Source: Rhodospirillaceae bacterium (GTDB lineage Bacteria > Pseudomonadota > Alphaproteobacteria > UBA8366). Taken from it: a stretch of 57,155 bases of DNA. The stretch covers positions 137,706 to 194,860 of the forward strand of contig PBOR01000016.1 in the NCBI GenBank assembly GCA_002724395.1, read 5' to 3'. The stretch's first letter is position 1; every line of letters begins with the position of its first letter. Under the pieces are notes generated by a model. The model had not been told where the DNA came from and ran no database searches. It saw nothing but the letters and a program-made list of their open reading frames with translations. Below, piece by piece: positions 8,233-17,391 of the stretch. Position numbers and translations under genes: made by a program.

Positions 8233-9345
8233 CTATTGTTCCACTTCCGCCTTAATTTCTTCCGCTTCTTTGTTAAGCCCATCGATCAGTGCTTCAATCC
8301 AATCACGGCTGATATTGCGGGTGATAAAAACGATCCGAGTGCGGCGATCCTCATCCGGCCACTCTTTGAGCCAAGCCACCGGATGCATCAGATGTTGCAC
8401 CGCATGGATAACTGCCGGACGGCCTGGATGCTCGACTACATTTAGGATACCTTTGACGCGTAGTAAATCCTCGCCGCGATGCCCAAACAAAATTTGCATC
8501 AGGCTGGTTATGGCCAACACGCTAACGGGCTCGTCGCGGGCGATGCAGTAGGCCTCAATATTATCATCATGGCGATTCACGTCATGGTGATGGCCGTCGT
8601 GCTCTTTATCACCCTGACCGTGCTCATGATTTTCTCCTAATTCAGATATTGCCTCTTGATCGAGATAGGCCTCCTCTTGCAGCCAAGCGCCGACGTCCGC
8701 AGTTTTAGTCTCTGGATTGTATAATCCCGAATTGAGAAGGTGTTTTGGGTCCGCCTCGCCATTCGTCACCTCTATGATAGCTGCTGCGGGATTGAGGTTC
8801 TTTAATCGATCGCGAAGTGGTTCTATGGAGTCCGCAACATCCACTTTAGTGAGTAAGAGCCGGTCAGCTACAGCAACTTGTTTTATTGCTTCTGTATAAT
8901 TATCAAGCGTAGCGCTACCATTAACTCCATCGACGACCGTTAATATACCATCCAATTTAAAACAATCTATCAGCGTGGGGTCGTTGAGAAGCGTATGAAT
9001 TATCGGTGCTGGGTCAGCCAGCCCGGTCGTCTCGATCACTACACGCTTGAAACGGGGAATAATGCCTTTCTCACGTTCGATATAGAGCTTGCGCATCGTC
9101 TCCAATAAATCGCCGCGAATGGTGCAACAAAGACACCCCGAATCAAGCTTAACAACGTTTTCTTCAGTATTCTCCAGCAAATAGTGATCGAGACCAATTT
9201 CACCGAATTCATTAATTACCACAGCGGTATCAGACAGTTCGGGCTTTTTAAGGAGCGAGGCGAGTAACGTAGTCTTCCCACTGCCGAGAAAGCCCGTGAG
9301 AACCGAAACAGAAATCAACTCGTCTGGAAATTTTATTTCCGCCAT
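8233..9345 (-). CDS. CobW/COG0523-family GTPase, putative metal chaperone
   Basis: A 370-residue P-loop GTPase with Walker A GFLGSGKTT (residues 18-26), the metal-binding GCLCC (70-74), TKVD (166-169), a His/Asp-rich linker (240-260, with HEHG and GHHH) and a C-terminal CobW_C domain. ATG at 9345 is preferred because the longer frame to 9408 overlaps the upstream gene and only adds an unrelated leader. The family delivers metals to enzymes or acts in metal homeostasis, and some members (P47K type) activate nitrile hydratases. A Co-type nitrile hydratase lies about 9 kb away, so it may be the client. That is inference. Confidence 0.85.
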   Translation of the reverse strand: MAEIKFPDELISVSVLTGFLGSGKTTLLASLLKKPELSDTAVVINEFGEIGLDHYLLENTEENVVKLDSGCLCCTIRGDLLETMRKLYIEREKGIIPRFKRVVIETTGLADPAPIIHTLLNDPTLIDCFKLDGILTVVDGVNGSATLDNYTEAIKQVAVADRLLLTKVDVADSIEPLRDRLKNLNPAAAIIEVTNGEADPKHLLNSGLYNPETKTADVGAWLQEEAYLDQEAISELGENHEHGQGDKEHDGHHHDVNRHDDNIEAYCIARDEPVSVLAITSLMQILFGHRGEDLLRVKGILNVVEHPGRPAVIHAVQHLMHPVAWLKEWPDEDRRTRIVFITRNISRDWIEALIDGLNKEAEEIKAEVEQ

Positions 9346-9368
9346 TTCGACTACTTTATTGCTATTAC

Positions 9369-11705
9369 TCAAAGAGCAACTAATTTTGCCGATTGAATAG
9401 CACGCCATACTACTTCCGGTGTCGCCGGCATTTCGATATGGCGGATGCCCAGAGGCGATAACGCGTTTACAACCGCATTAGCAACGCATGGCAAAGCTCC
9501 TACAGTTCCTGCCTCACCCGCACCCTTGATTCCAGTGGGGTTGGTTTTGCACGGTTGTGGGTTACTGCCCACTTCAATGGCGCAAATATCATCTGCACGC
9601 GGCATACAGTAATCCATGAAACTACCTGTCAGAATTTGGCCATCTTCATCATAATGAATGTTCTCAAAAAGTGCCTGGCCAAGCCCTTGACCAACGCCAC
9701 CATGGATTTGACCCTTTAGCAACAGCGGATTGACCACCACACCTACATCATCGATCACTGAATATTTTAAAATATCAATGGCACCCGTATCTGGATCCAC
9801 CTCAAGTTCACAAATGTGGGTGCCGTTGGGGAATGTTTCCGTGTCTGGCAAATAAGAGTACATTTCATCGAGGCCGATCTCCAAATCCGCCGGAATTTTA
9901 TTGGGCGAGTATGAGGCCTGTGCCACCTCCATTATATCGATGGACTTATCGGTCCCAGCAACGGTGAAAGTACCATTGGAGAATTCTATATCCGCCTCCG
10001 CCGCCTCAAGATTATGCGCCGCGATCTTCTTCCCTTTCTCAACGATCTTATCCGAACACAAAAAAATCGCGGCGCCGCCCAGTTCTGCCGAGCGTGACCC
10101 GCCGGTGCCTTCACCCATGGAGACCTGATCCGTATCACCCTCAATCATGCGAATACATTCGGCCGGAATACCCAGACGGTCCGAAAGGATTTGCTTGAAT
10201 GTGGTGTCATGGCCTTGACCATGGCTAATCGTTCCCATTAGAAGCAGCACCGAACCGGCTTTGGTAAAGCGTATTTCTGCATGTTCGAACCGCCTACGCC
10301 CACCGGCTTGTTCGATTGTGTTTGAAATACCGATGCCGCGCATTTTGCCGCGCTTAGCTGCCTCTTTTCGTCGCGCCTCGAAGTTCGCATAGTCCGCCAT
10401 TGCGAGCGCCATATCGAGACCCTTCTCGAAATCACCAGAATCGTAATTAAACGTGAGAGCGGTTTGATAGGGTAGCGCTTCTTTAGGAATCAGGTTAATG
10501 CGACGCAATTCCGCCGGATCCATTTTCATCTCATAAGCGGCTATATCGATCAGCCGTTCCATCACATAAGCCGCCTCCGGCCGTCCCGCCCCGCGATAGG
10601 GCGCAGTTGAATGGGTATTAGTGAGCACAGCGCGCACATTCACATGCATAGCTTCAGTGGTATAGGTTCCAGCCATAGTGCCAAGGTTCCCCATGGGCGG
10701 ATTTGGCCCGCGCGAAGCCACATATGCGCCCAAATTAGCCAGCGTCTTGCAACGCACACCGAGGAACTTACCATCCTTTGAAAGGGCCAATTCCGCATGG
10801 CTAACATTATCGCGGGAGTGGGTGTCGCTGATAAAGGACTCCGATCGCGGCGCGTACCATTTGACGGGGCGGCCGAGCATCTTGGCTGACCACAGCACCA
10901 AAACGTACTCTGGATATGTGCCACCCTTCATACCAAAGCTACCCCCCACATCATCCGAAATAATTCGGAAAAGGTATTCCGGCAAATTGAAAATATTCTT
11001 CGCTAAGTCTGCTCGGATATTATGGGGCTGCTGTAAGCCTGTATGAAGCACATAGCGCTCCTCATGCTTATCAAACTCACCGATACAACCTCTGTTCTCC
11101 ATAGAATTCGTAGAAACACGGTTGATAACAAACTGCTGTTTCACCACTACATCGGCTTTTGCAAAGGCGGCTTCCGTCGCTACGGCATCGCCAACATTAT
11201 GCTCGAATGAAATATTATCGGGACACTCATCCCAAACCGGCACGGCATCAGGCTCTGCTGCGGCAGCAGTTCCGACCATCGTCGGCAACGGCTCGTAATC
11301 GACCTCAATCAACTCCGCAGCATCTTTCGCTTGGTCGAGCGTTTCGGCCACAACAAATGCCACATGATCACCAACCACTCTTACTTTGTTTGTTACTAAT
11401 GCAGGCCGCGGCGGCCGGAAGATCGGCGTGCCGTCAGGCCGTTTAGCATTAGCTACATCGGTCACAATGCCATTCAGCCCAGCCGCCTCAAAATCAGCAC
11501 CAGTCAAAACCGCAAGCACCCCCGGGACTGCTTTCGCCGAGCTTACGTCAATGCTTTTGATCAAAGCATGCGCTAAGGGTGAACGAAGTATGTAACCGTG
11601 CGCTAAATTCGCGAGCCGAATATCATCAACATAACGACCAACGCCTTTTAAGAGGCGCGGATCTTCGGTACGCGGCACAGCCTGGCCAACAGCATAACGA
11701 ACCAT
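9369..11705 (-). CDS. CoxL/xanthine dehydrogenase-family molybdopterin-binding subunit
   Basis: A 778-residue large subunit of a molybdenum hydroxylase. It has the typical start MVRYAVGQAVPRTEDPRLL, an active-site loop PYRGAGR (like form II CoxL, not the AYRCSFR of true CO dehydrogenase) and the C-terminal GAGEAGTVGA with the catalytic Glu. ATG 11705 is chosen over the longer frame (to 11774) because it matches the family start and follows GGGGA. The FAD (CoxM) and 2Fe-2S (CoxS) partner genes normally adjacent are absent here, so the subunit either borrows partners or is expressed from a split locus. The substrate is unknown, probably an aldehyde or N-heterocycle. Confidence 0.88.
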   Translation of the reverse strand: MVRYAVGQAVPRTEDPRLLKGVGRYVDDIRLANLAHGYILRSPLAHALIKSIDVSSAKAVPGVLAVLTGADFEAAGLNGIVTDVANAKRPDGTPIFRPPRPALVTNKVRVVGDHVAFVVAETLDQAKDAAELIEVDYEPLPTMVGTAAAAEPDAVPVWDECPDNISFEHNVGDAVATEAAFAKADVVVKQQFVINRVSTNSMENRGCIGEFDKHEERYVLHTGLQQPHNIRADLAKNIFNLPEYLFRIISDDVGGSFGMKGGTYPEYVLVLWSAKMLGRPVKWYAPRSESFISDTHSRDNVSHAELALSKDGKFLGVRCKTLANLGAYVASRGPNPPMGNLGTMAGTYTTEAMHVNVRAVLTNTHSTAPYRGAGRPEAAYVMERLIDIAAYEMKMDPAELRRINLIPKEALPYQTALTFNYDSGDFEKGLDMALAMADYANFEARRKEAAKRGKMRGIGISNTIEQAGGRRRFEHAEIRFTKAGSVLLLMGTISHGQGHDTTFKQILSDRLGIPAECIRMIEGDTDQVSMGEGTGGSRSAELGGAAIFLCSDKIVEKGKKIAAHNLEAAEADIEFSNGTFTVAGTDKSIDIMEVAQASYSPNKIPADLEIGLDEMYSYLPDTETFPNGTHICELEVDPDTGAIDILKYSVIDDVGVVVNPLLLKGQIHGGVGQGLGQALFENIHYDEDGQILTGSFMDYCMPRADDICAIEVGSNPQPCKTNPTGIKGAGEAGTVGALPCVANAVVNALSPLGIRHIEMPATPEVVWRAIQSAKLVAL

Positions 11706-11809
11706 GATTTCCCCACTAAATGAATTACCCGCTATACTGCGGTACTTCTTGTCCTTTAGCGATACCAAATGCACTCATATTCGACAATCCGCAACCAGCG
11801 AATCACTAT

Positions 11810-12583
11810 ATGACGGGCATAGAAACCGAGTTGTCACTCGTCACCTACGCTATCGTTGCGATAGCTGCTTTTGCCGGTGCATTGCTTGCCAGCATGAGTG
11901 GTAGCGGTTCGAGCCTACTACTAGCGCCAGTGCTCCTACCATTAATTGGTATCAAAGCGCTACTACCCGTTATTGCCGTTGGCTCGCTATTCGGCAATAT
12001 CGCGCGTGCATGGGTTTATAAGGAGTGGATAGAATGGAAACTTTTCACAAAAGTCGGATTGCCCGCAGCGCCCGGCGTGATTGTCGGTGTGCTGATTTAC
12101 GACTGGCTACCGCAAGCAACCTTACTCGCGATTTTCGGTCTTTTCATGATTGTCTCTCTGCCAATCCGGCGATGGACCGATAGTCTCAAATTGAAACCCA
12201 GTCCCACTGGAGTGGCTAGCGGTAGCTTCAGCTTTGGCATCATTGCTGGTTCAGTGCCGCTTGGCGGCATAGTTCTCGTTGCTATGCTGCTGGGCTTTGG
12301 CCTCCGCGGCGGTGCCATCCTTGGCACCGATGCGATGATATCTGTATTAACTAACTTCTGCCGTGTCGGTGGATTTACATCCGTCGGCTTGCTGAATCTC
12401 CAGCTGATCATTCTTGGGGTAATAATCGGCGTGATGACGATACCCGCCGCCTATATCGGGCGCTACCTGGTAGTTCGCATCGGTGTGAAAATCCATACGG
12501 TACTCTTGGACGGGGTCGTGATATTGACCGGATGCTATTTTGTATTCGAAGCAGCGCGCAGGTTGTTCTACGCAAACCCCTGA
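11810..12583 (+). CDS. TSUP family (TauE/SafE) membrane permease
   Basis: A 257-residue protein with about eight hydrophobic helices. TSUP permeases move sulfite, sulfoacetate or similar anions, mostly outward. The N-terminal half has the family's Gly/Ser/Pro-rich repeat (ASMSGSGSSLLLAPVLLP) and the second half a related stretch (FGIIAGSVPLGG). ATG at 11810 is preferred over the upstream frame start at 11720, which would add a hydrophilic leader and intrude on the divergent CoxL gene's promoter. It stands alone, away from the four clustered TSUP genes. Confidence 0.8.
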   Translation: MTGIETELSLVTYAIVAIAAFAGALLASMSGSGSSLLLAPVLLPLIGIKALLPVIAVGSLFGNIARAWVYKEWIEWKLFTKVGLPAAPGVIVGVLIYDWLPQATLLAIFGLFMIVSLPIRRWTDSLKLKPSPTGVASGSFSFGIIAGSVPLGGIVLVAMLLGFGLRGGAILGTDAMISVLTNFCRVGGFTSVGLLNLQLIILGVIIGVMTIPAAYIGRYLVVRIGVKIHTVLLDGVVILTGCYFVFEAARRLFYANP

Positions 12584-12850
12584 GCACAAAAGGCTACTCC
12601 GCCTTATAAGTGCCGAGCGGTGCAAATGACCTTTCATAAAATGGCAGCATCACAAAAAGTCAGTACTAACGCCTAAGATGACGGAATGACGCGGCAGTAA
12701 CGCTGCAGCTACACGATGTAAAGACAAAAAGGGCCGGCCACTTAAATTAGGTCATCGTTTATTAAAATTGCCAAATTCCGATGCTCGTCGCATCAGTACA
12801 TTTGCTTCACCCGGCGTGATTTTGGTGTGCGAGGCTAAAACAGCCCTCGG

Positions 12851-13729
12851 CTAGAAACCGTAAAGTAGGTTAGGGTTATCAACTAATATCTTATTTCGGA
12901 TTGTTCCGTCGGGCACCCACTCCAATAGTGCGTCCAAACAGTCCGCCTCCTCCGGCTTATCATTAAGCGGAAATTGCGGATGTGGCCAATTTGCCCCCCA
13001 CACCAAACGATCAGGCCGAACATCAACCAGTGCCTGCACATGGTCTTTAAGCATAGCATAATCAGGCGCGGAGCCATCCAAGGGCTTATAACCGTCACTT
13101 GTCATATAATAGGGCGCTGAAATTTTGACCCAACAACGGCCGGTTTCCATGAACTTCAGCAAAATCTGGAATCCTCTATTATCGACAGTGCTACCCGCGC
13201 CTGTGCGCCCAATGTGATCTACTACGCTATCCACTGGCAACTCTTCAAAAACCGGCACTGCAGCCTCTAACCAATCGCCTTCATCCTGAAACTGAATATG
13301 CCAACCAAACGGTTCTATTTTTTTTGCCATCGACAGCGCGTCTGTTAATACAAAGTCGTCTGCCATCAAGAAAAAACGTAAACCCCGCATGCCTTGGTCA
13401 TGCAAGCTTTGCAATTCCTCTGCCGACACATCCTTCTTCGTTACGCAAACGCCACGAGTTGTTTGCAGACCGCGAGCGGCAATTGCATCTATTGTGCAGC
13501 GATTATCTGTGCCGTAGGCAGCTGGCTGAACAATTACTGCTCGTTCGAAGCCAAGCCGGTTTAACATTTGGTTATAGGCTACAACTGACGCCGGAGGGTC
13601 TTTTGGACGACCGGGCCAGAACGGATACTCGCTTTCGGGTCCATAAATATGCGAATGGGCTTCACAGGAATGCGGCGGAACCGTTAAAAGCGGAGAACGC
13701 CCGTTGCCAGTCATTTTAGTACCCGCCAT
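12851..13729 (-). CDS. Amidohydrolase-family protein, LigI (2-pyrone-4,6-dicarboxylate lactonase)-like
   Basis: About 292 residues of a TIM-barrel metal hydrolase. It shows an HSHIYGP motif near the N-terminus (the HxH of the family), a conserved RGLRFF region, DHIGRTG in the middle and WGANWPHP near the C-terminus, the pattern of LigI-type lactonases and related amidohydrolases. GTG at 13741 and ATGs at 13729 and 13714 are all possible; ATG 13729 is used here. It stands alone and converges with the TSUP gene. It may hydrolyse a lactone or cyclic amide in catabolism, but the exact substrate is uncertain. Confidence 0.8.
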   Translation of the reverse strand: MAGTKMTGNGRSPLLTVPPHSCEAHSHIYGPESEYPFWPGRPKDPPASVVAYNQMLNRLGFERAVIVQPAAYGTDNRCTIDAIAARGLQTTRGVCVTKKDVSAEELQSLHDQGMRGLRFFLMADDFVLTDALSMAKKIEPFGWHIQFQDEGDWLEAAVPVFEELPVDSVVDHIGRTGAGSTVDNRGFQILLKFMETGRCWVKISAPYYMTSDGYKPLDGSAPDYAMLKDHVQALVDVRPDRLVWGANWPHPQFPLNDKPEEADCLDALLEWVPDGTIRNKILVDNPNLLYGF

Positions 13730-13741
13730 ATTACACAACAC

Positions 13742-14058
13742 GCTATAGATTTAAGTTAAAACCAAAAATTTGGCGATTTCGGCATCTTGTCATTAAGACA
13801 GCAATTAATTCCCCAAAATAACAGACGATTATACCGAATCGAATGTCATTTTTCGCACGGTTTGTCTGAAACGGCTACTGAGAACACACAGGCTTTCAAG
13901 GTTTGATAGCAATTTCTGAAAGCTTAATTGCTTGTAATTTTAAGCCTCTAGGGGTTTTGCTCCCCAACACCGGTGCCAACAGGCAAAAAATCTGTATGAG
14001 TTAGTTACTCTATCTTGTAGTATAGGAATAGGAAACCACAATATATGCAGTTAAGGCT
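13742..14058. other. 317-base intergenic region with an inverted repeat
   Basis: This AT-rich gap separates the divergent amidohydrolase and small-repeat genes and must hold both promoters. It contains the inverted repeat AGCAATT-11 bases-AATTGCT (about 13908-13932) and a short hairpin with GGGG/CCCC arms near 13951-13967. No convincing -35/-10 pair, tRNA or small RNA could be identified by eye. Confidence 0.3.
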
Positions 14059-14382
14059 ATGAAAAAAAGTATACGCGTAGTTCCGGGTAACCGGTACCGT
14101 AAGGCTGACGAAACGGAACTAGTTTGGGTGGTAAAAAATGTTTACACTCCTAATGGTTTTGACACCCACGTGCGCGCGTTTCCAGACCATGATCCAAGTG
14201 ATGTAAGGCTTTATGCAGCCTCTGTTTTTGGAGATCCGGTCTTTTTCGAACCAGTCCATGTTCAGGTCGAGGCCGAACATACTTCACAAGAAGGTAATCC
14301 TCTTTTTTCTAAAGCCGAACATACCTCACAAGAGGGCAACCCTCTTTTTTCTAAAAGTGCTGCGCTTAAACCCGCCGAATAA
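14059..14382 (+). CDS. Hypothetical small protein with a duplicated 14-residue C-terminal repeat
   Basis: A 107-residue hydrophilic protein of unknown function. The first 70 residues are mixed basic/acidic and carry no motif I recognise. Residues 72-85 and 86-99 are two identical copies of AEHTSQEGNPLFSK, followed by a short Ala/Lys tail. There is no signal peptide or membrane segment. It stands alone between an amidohydrolase and a PrpD gene. The synonymous differences between the repeat copies argue that the frame is translated and selected. Confidence 0.6.
   Translation: MKKSIRVVPGNRYRKADETELVWVVKNVYTPNGFDTHVRAFPDHDPSDVRLYAASVFGDPVFFEPVHVQVEAEHTSQEGNPLFSKAEHTSQEGNPLFSKSAALKPAE
14272..14355 (+). 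repeat. 42-base tandem duplication inside a coding sequence
   Basis: Two adjacent 42-base units (14272-14313 and 14314-14355) encode the same 14 residues. They differ at a few third-codon positions (for example ACT/ACC, GAA/GAG, GGT/GGC, AAT/AAC) and share the TCTTTTTTCTAAA end. All differences are synonymous, so this is an older duplication kept under purifying selection, not a very recent copy. Confidence 0.85.
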
Positions 14383-14667
14383 TGGAATGACCACACGGGT
14401 TATCTCTTCATGCCCCAATAGCGACTAACGAGACCTTAATTTTATTAAATTCCCGTCGCGTGTCTTAGTCACTTGCTAAAACGTGCTATCGCTAAATTTA
14501 AAGCGTGAAAAACACCTGCTGAAGTGCGATCTGAGCTAATTTACTAGTCTCGAGAAATTCGGATGCTTCGATAATGGGGCGAACCACCGTAAATCCTGTC
14601 GTCACCATCATCTTCCGTAAATATGACCTCCCTAACGGTAGTCAATTACATTATGTAGTCAATGCAA

Positions 14668-16029
14668 CTACTCCGCTACTTCTACGGCTGGACTGCCCAT
14701 CACTAGTCTATCAAATGCAGCAAGGCTTCCTGACTTCTCAAAATTCCTTAGAACAGTAAATAGTTCAAGGCTTCGGCTACCCAAAACCGGCTCTGTGACA
14801 CCGCTAAATTTGGTTTCGATATCATTCCAGTCAAAAGGATTATCAGGATTTCCCTTGGCACATTCTGTGCGCGCTTCCAGTGTTCGACCATCGGCCATGG
14901 CAACAGAAATCTCTACTTGATTATGCCCGATCGCTTCATCTGTCTTAATGGTCACCCGACTCTCTAAGTCCATCACATGCTTGTCGGCCATTCTGCTGGC
15001 AGCAAAATCACCAGGCAATCCGTTAAAGCCGGCAAGGCCTATGGCAGCGCAATAAGAGACGCTGAATTTAGCTGAAAGCGGCGATGTAGGGTTTTGTTTA
15101 CCCGCGATGCGTTTATGCATGGGGTTAACTGTCAGCATTATTTTATCCACTGCACCGTCACCAACCTCACTGGCAAGACTGCGAGCAGCATCCAATGTTG
15201 GATGTGTCCCCTTGCAACAAGCATAAGGCTTAAATGCGTTACGCTTCAATTGATGGCCGGGCGTTAAATTCGGGGTTGGAAAGGATATTGACTTGTCCTG
15301 AACAAAGGTACTGGCCAAGCCTGGATCATTATCTAACAAATCTGTTTTGGCCTCAAAACCGTGCGCTGCCAATTGAGCAGATAAAATACCATCCATCGCC
15401 GCTTTTCCCGCATGAAACGGCTTTGACATGGTGCCAAGCGAACCAATTAGCCCTGCCGCTGTGGTGGCCATAAGGCCAAAAGCATTTTGGACCTGATCAG
15501 AATTCAATCGCAACAATACAGAGGCAGCAGCACAAGCTGCAAAACGTCCAAACACAGAGGTGGGATGAAAGCCGCGTACTTGAATAGCAGGACCCATACC
15601 CGGAGCAAATAATGCGCCTGCCACCTCATATCCTGTAATGAACGCGCTCAACGCCTCTATTTCCGACCTATCCAATTCTTGCGCCAACGCAATCACCGTT
15701 GCCCAACAAGGAGTACTGATATGGCCTAAACAGTCGGGATGGGTATCATCATAATCGAGTGCATGGCCAAGCGTACCATTAATCAAACCAGCAATTGCCG
15801 GCGCCATCTTACCTTCCATTAGAACACGAGCTTTACCCTGCGACGGTATTGCAACGGCAGCACCACGAATAACAGGGTCTAAGGCCTCAACCGTGCCGCC
15901 GACACTAACGCCCACCCAATCCACGAGGCATCTTTTTGCCAAATCGAGTATTTCATCTTCATAAGACCGTCTATCGACAGTTACTACGAAATCTACAATT
16001 GCCGCGCTGATTGGTGTTTCTTGGCTCAT
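14668..16029 (-). CDS. MmgE/PrpD family protein
   Basis: A 453-residue member of the 2-methylcitrate dehydratase-related family. The family hallmarks are visible: an all-helical N-terminus with CLVDWVGVSVGG, GHALDYDDTHP (near residue 90), HPTSVFGRFAACAAA (near 150), GTMSKPFHAGKAAMDG (near 200) and an AFKPYACCKGTHPTLDA segment. Members dehydrate methylcitrate or act on related hydroxy acids and isomerise small carboxylates. It is a single gene with no prpB/prpC neighbours, so a propionate pathway role is not supported here. Confidence 0.85.
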   Translation of the reverse strand: MSQETPISAAIVDFVVTVDRRSYEDEILDLAKRCLVDWVGVSVGGTVEALDPVIRGAAVAIPSQGKARVLMEGKMAPAIAGLINGTLGHALDYDDTHPDCLGHISTPCWATVIALAQELDRSEIEALSAFITGYEVAGALFAPGMGPAIQVRGFHPTSVFGRFAACAAASVLLRLNSDQVQNAFGLMATTAAGLIGSLGTMSKPFHAGKAAMDGILSAQLAAHGFEAKTDLLDNDPGLASTFVQDKSISFPTPNLTPGHQLKRNAFKPYACCKGTHPTLDAARSLASEVGDGAVDKIMLTVNPMHKRIAGKQNPTSPLSAKFSVSYCAAIGLAGFNGLPGDFAASRMADKHVMDLESRVTIKTDEAIGHNQVEISVAMADGRTLEARTECAKGNPDNPFDWNDIETKFSGVTEPVLGSRSLELFTVLRNFEKSGSLAAFDRLVMGSPAVEVAE

Positions 16030-16150
16030 TGAAGTTACCCCTCTTGGTAATTAGAGACCTGCAGATTAATGTCTTGGTCTATTTGATGCTACAGTTGTAA
16101 AAATTCAGCAAAGAAAAGTCGCCAAACATGGTTTGGTGAAATAAAGAGGA

Positions 16151-17389
16151 ATGCCCAGAAACCCCCAACCATCTCTCAATACGCATTCGCATGTGACGCC
16201 AAACATCCTGTTCCAGAATCGTAATTATTTGAAATTATGGCTGAATGGCGGCACCGCGACTACTATGCGTTGGCTCGAATTACTAGCAATTGGTTTTTTC
16301 ACACAAAAAACCACCGATTCCGAGTTTCTCGTTGCCATGATGTTTTTTCTACGTTGGATACCCATGGTCTTTCTCGGGACGTTCGTAGGGGTTCTAGCGG
16401 AACGGATTGATCGGCGGAAACTTTTTTTGGGTGGGATAGCGACCTTATGGTTGGTATCCGTCACTTTGTCGGCACTCGCTTTTTTTGATGTGCTGGAAAT
16501 TTGGCACGTGGCCATGGGTACACTGATTAATGGCTGCCTGAATGTAATTGAGTTCCCGGTACGTCGAACCTTAATCGGCGATGTGGTTAAAAGTGAACAA
16601 CTCATGCCCGCGATGGCACTCGATTCAGTAACTAACCAGTGCACCCGCATGGCGGGCCCTTTCCTCGGAGTAATAATAGAAGGCTATATTGGCATCATTG
16701 GGGTCTATTTCATGGGGGTTGTGATGCATGCTGTGGGATTTTGCCTTATCTTCATGCTTCAAGCACCCGTAAATCTGCCAAAACAAGAAAACTCGCGCGT
16801 TTTTGGTGAAATCGCAGACGGTTTTCGACATATTAAAACCCGCGAAATGCTCGTAGCAACATTAGTTGTTACCGCAATCATGAATTTTTTTGCCATGTCG
16901 TTCTCATCACAATTACCAGCTATTGCGGTTGAGGTGCTGAAATTACAAACCGATCAATCAAGTTTCCTCGCTGGCGCAGAAGGGCTTGGTGCATTTATCG
17001 GTGCGATGTTTATTGCTTCGCGGCAGTTCACAACGCCTGGGCGGTTGTTTATTTTCGGCTCTATTATGTTCGAGGTTTTTATTCTGGCCTTTTCACACGC
17101 ACCAATCCTGATGCTTGCCATACCGCTCTTAATCCTAGGGGGCATCGGACATGCCGGTTTTTCCGCCAGTCAGTCAGCCCTGATGATTGCTTATTCTGAC
17201 CCATCAATGCGCGCACGCGCTATGGGAGCCATTGCTGTTTGTATCGGCACGCAGCCCTTCGGCATCCTTCTGCTGGGCCTCATTGCAGAATCTTATGGTG
17301 CGCCAATAGCAATCGCCATTAATGCAACGCTCGGCATACTCCTTTTGGTTTGGGCCGGATGGCGCTGGCCGATATTGATTCGTCGTTAA
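16151..17389 (+). CDS. MFS transporter, EntS/MFS_3-like
   Basis: A 412-residue integral membrane protein with about twelve hydrophobic segments. It has the loop signature VLAERIDRRKLFLG between helices 2 and 3 (residues about 77-90), as in exporters of the EntS/MFS_3 group. AGAGGA precedes the ATG. It is transcribed away from the PrpD gene and ends three bases short of the convergent EamA gene. It is probably an efflux pump; the substrate is unknown. Confidence 0.8.
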   Translation: MPRNPQPSLNTHSHVTPNILFQNRNYLKLWLNGGTATTMRWLELLAIGFFTQKTTDSEFLVAMMFFLRWIPMVFLGTFVGVLAERIDRRKLFLGGIATLWLVSVTLSALAFFDVLEIWHVAMGTLINGCLNVIEFPVRRTLIGDVVKSEQLMPAMALDSVTNQCTRMAGPFLGVIIEGYIGIIGVYFMGVVMHAVGFCLIFMLQAPVNLPKQENSRVFGEIADGFRHIKTREMLVATLVVTAIMNFFAMSFSSQLPAIAVEVLKLQTDQSSFLAGAEGLGAFIGAMFIASRQFTTPGRLFIFGSIMFEVFILAFSHAPILMLAIPLLILGGIGHAGFSASQSALMIAYSDPSMRARAMGAIAVCIGTQPFGILLLGLIAESYGAPIAIAINATLGILLLVWAGWRWPILIRR

Positions 17390-17391
17390 TC

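Noticed and set aside
12584-12850. Small hairpin AAGGC-6-GCCTT after the TSUP gene as a terminator
   Set aside because: The stem is only five pairs and is not followed by a T-run on either strand, so a rho-independent terminator cannot be supported.
14383-14667. Possible RNA gene or small ORF in the gap before the PrpD gene
   Set aside because: A short frame exists near 14574-14759, but it overlaps the PrpD end, has no clear ribosome binding site and no recognisable product. No tRNA-like fold is seen.
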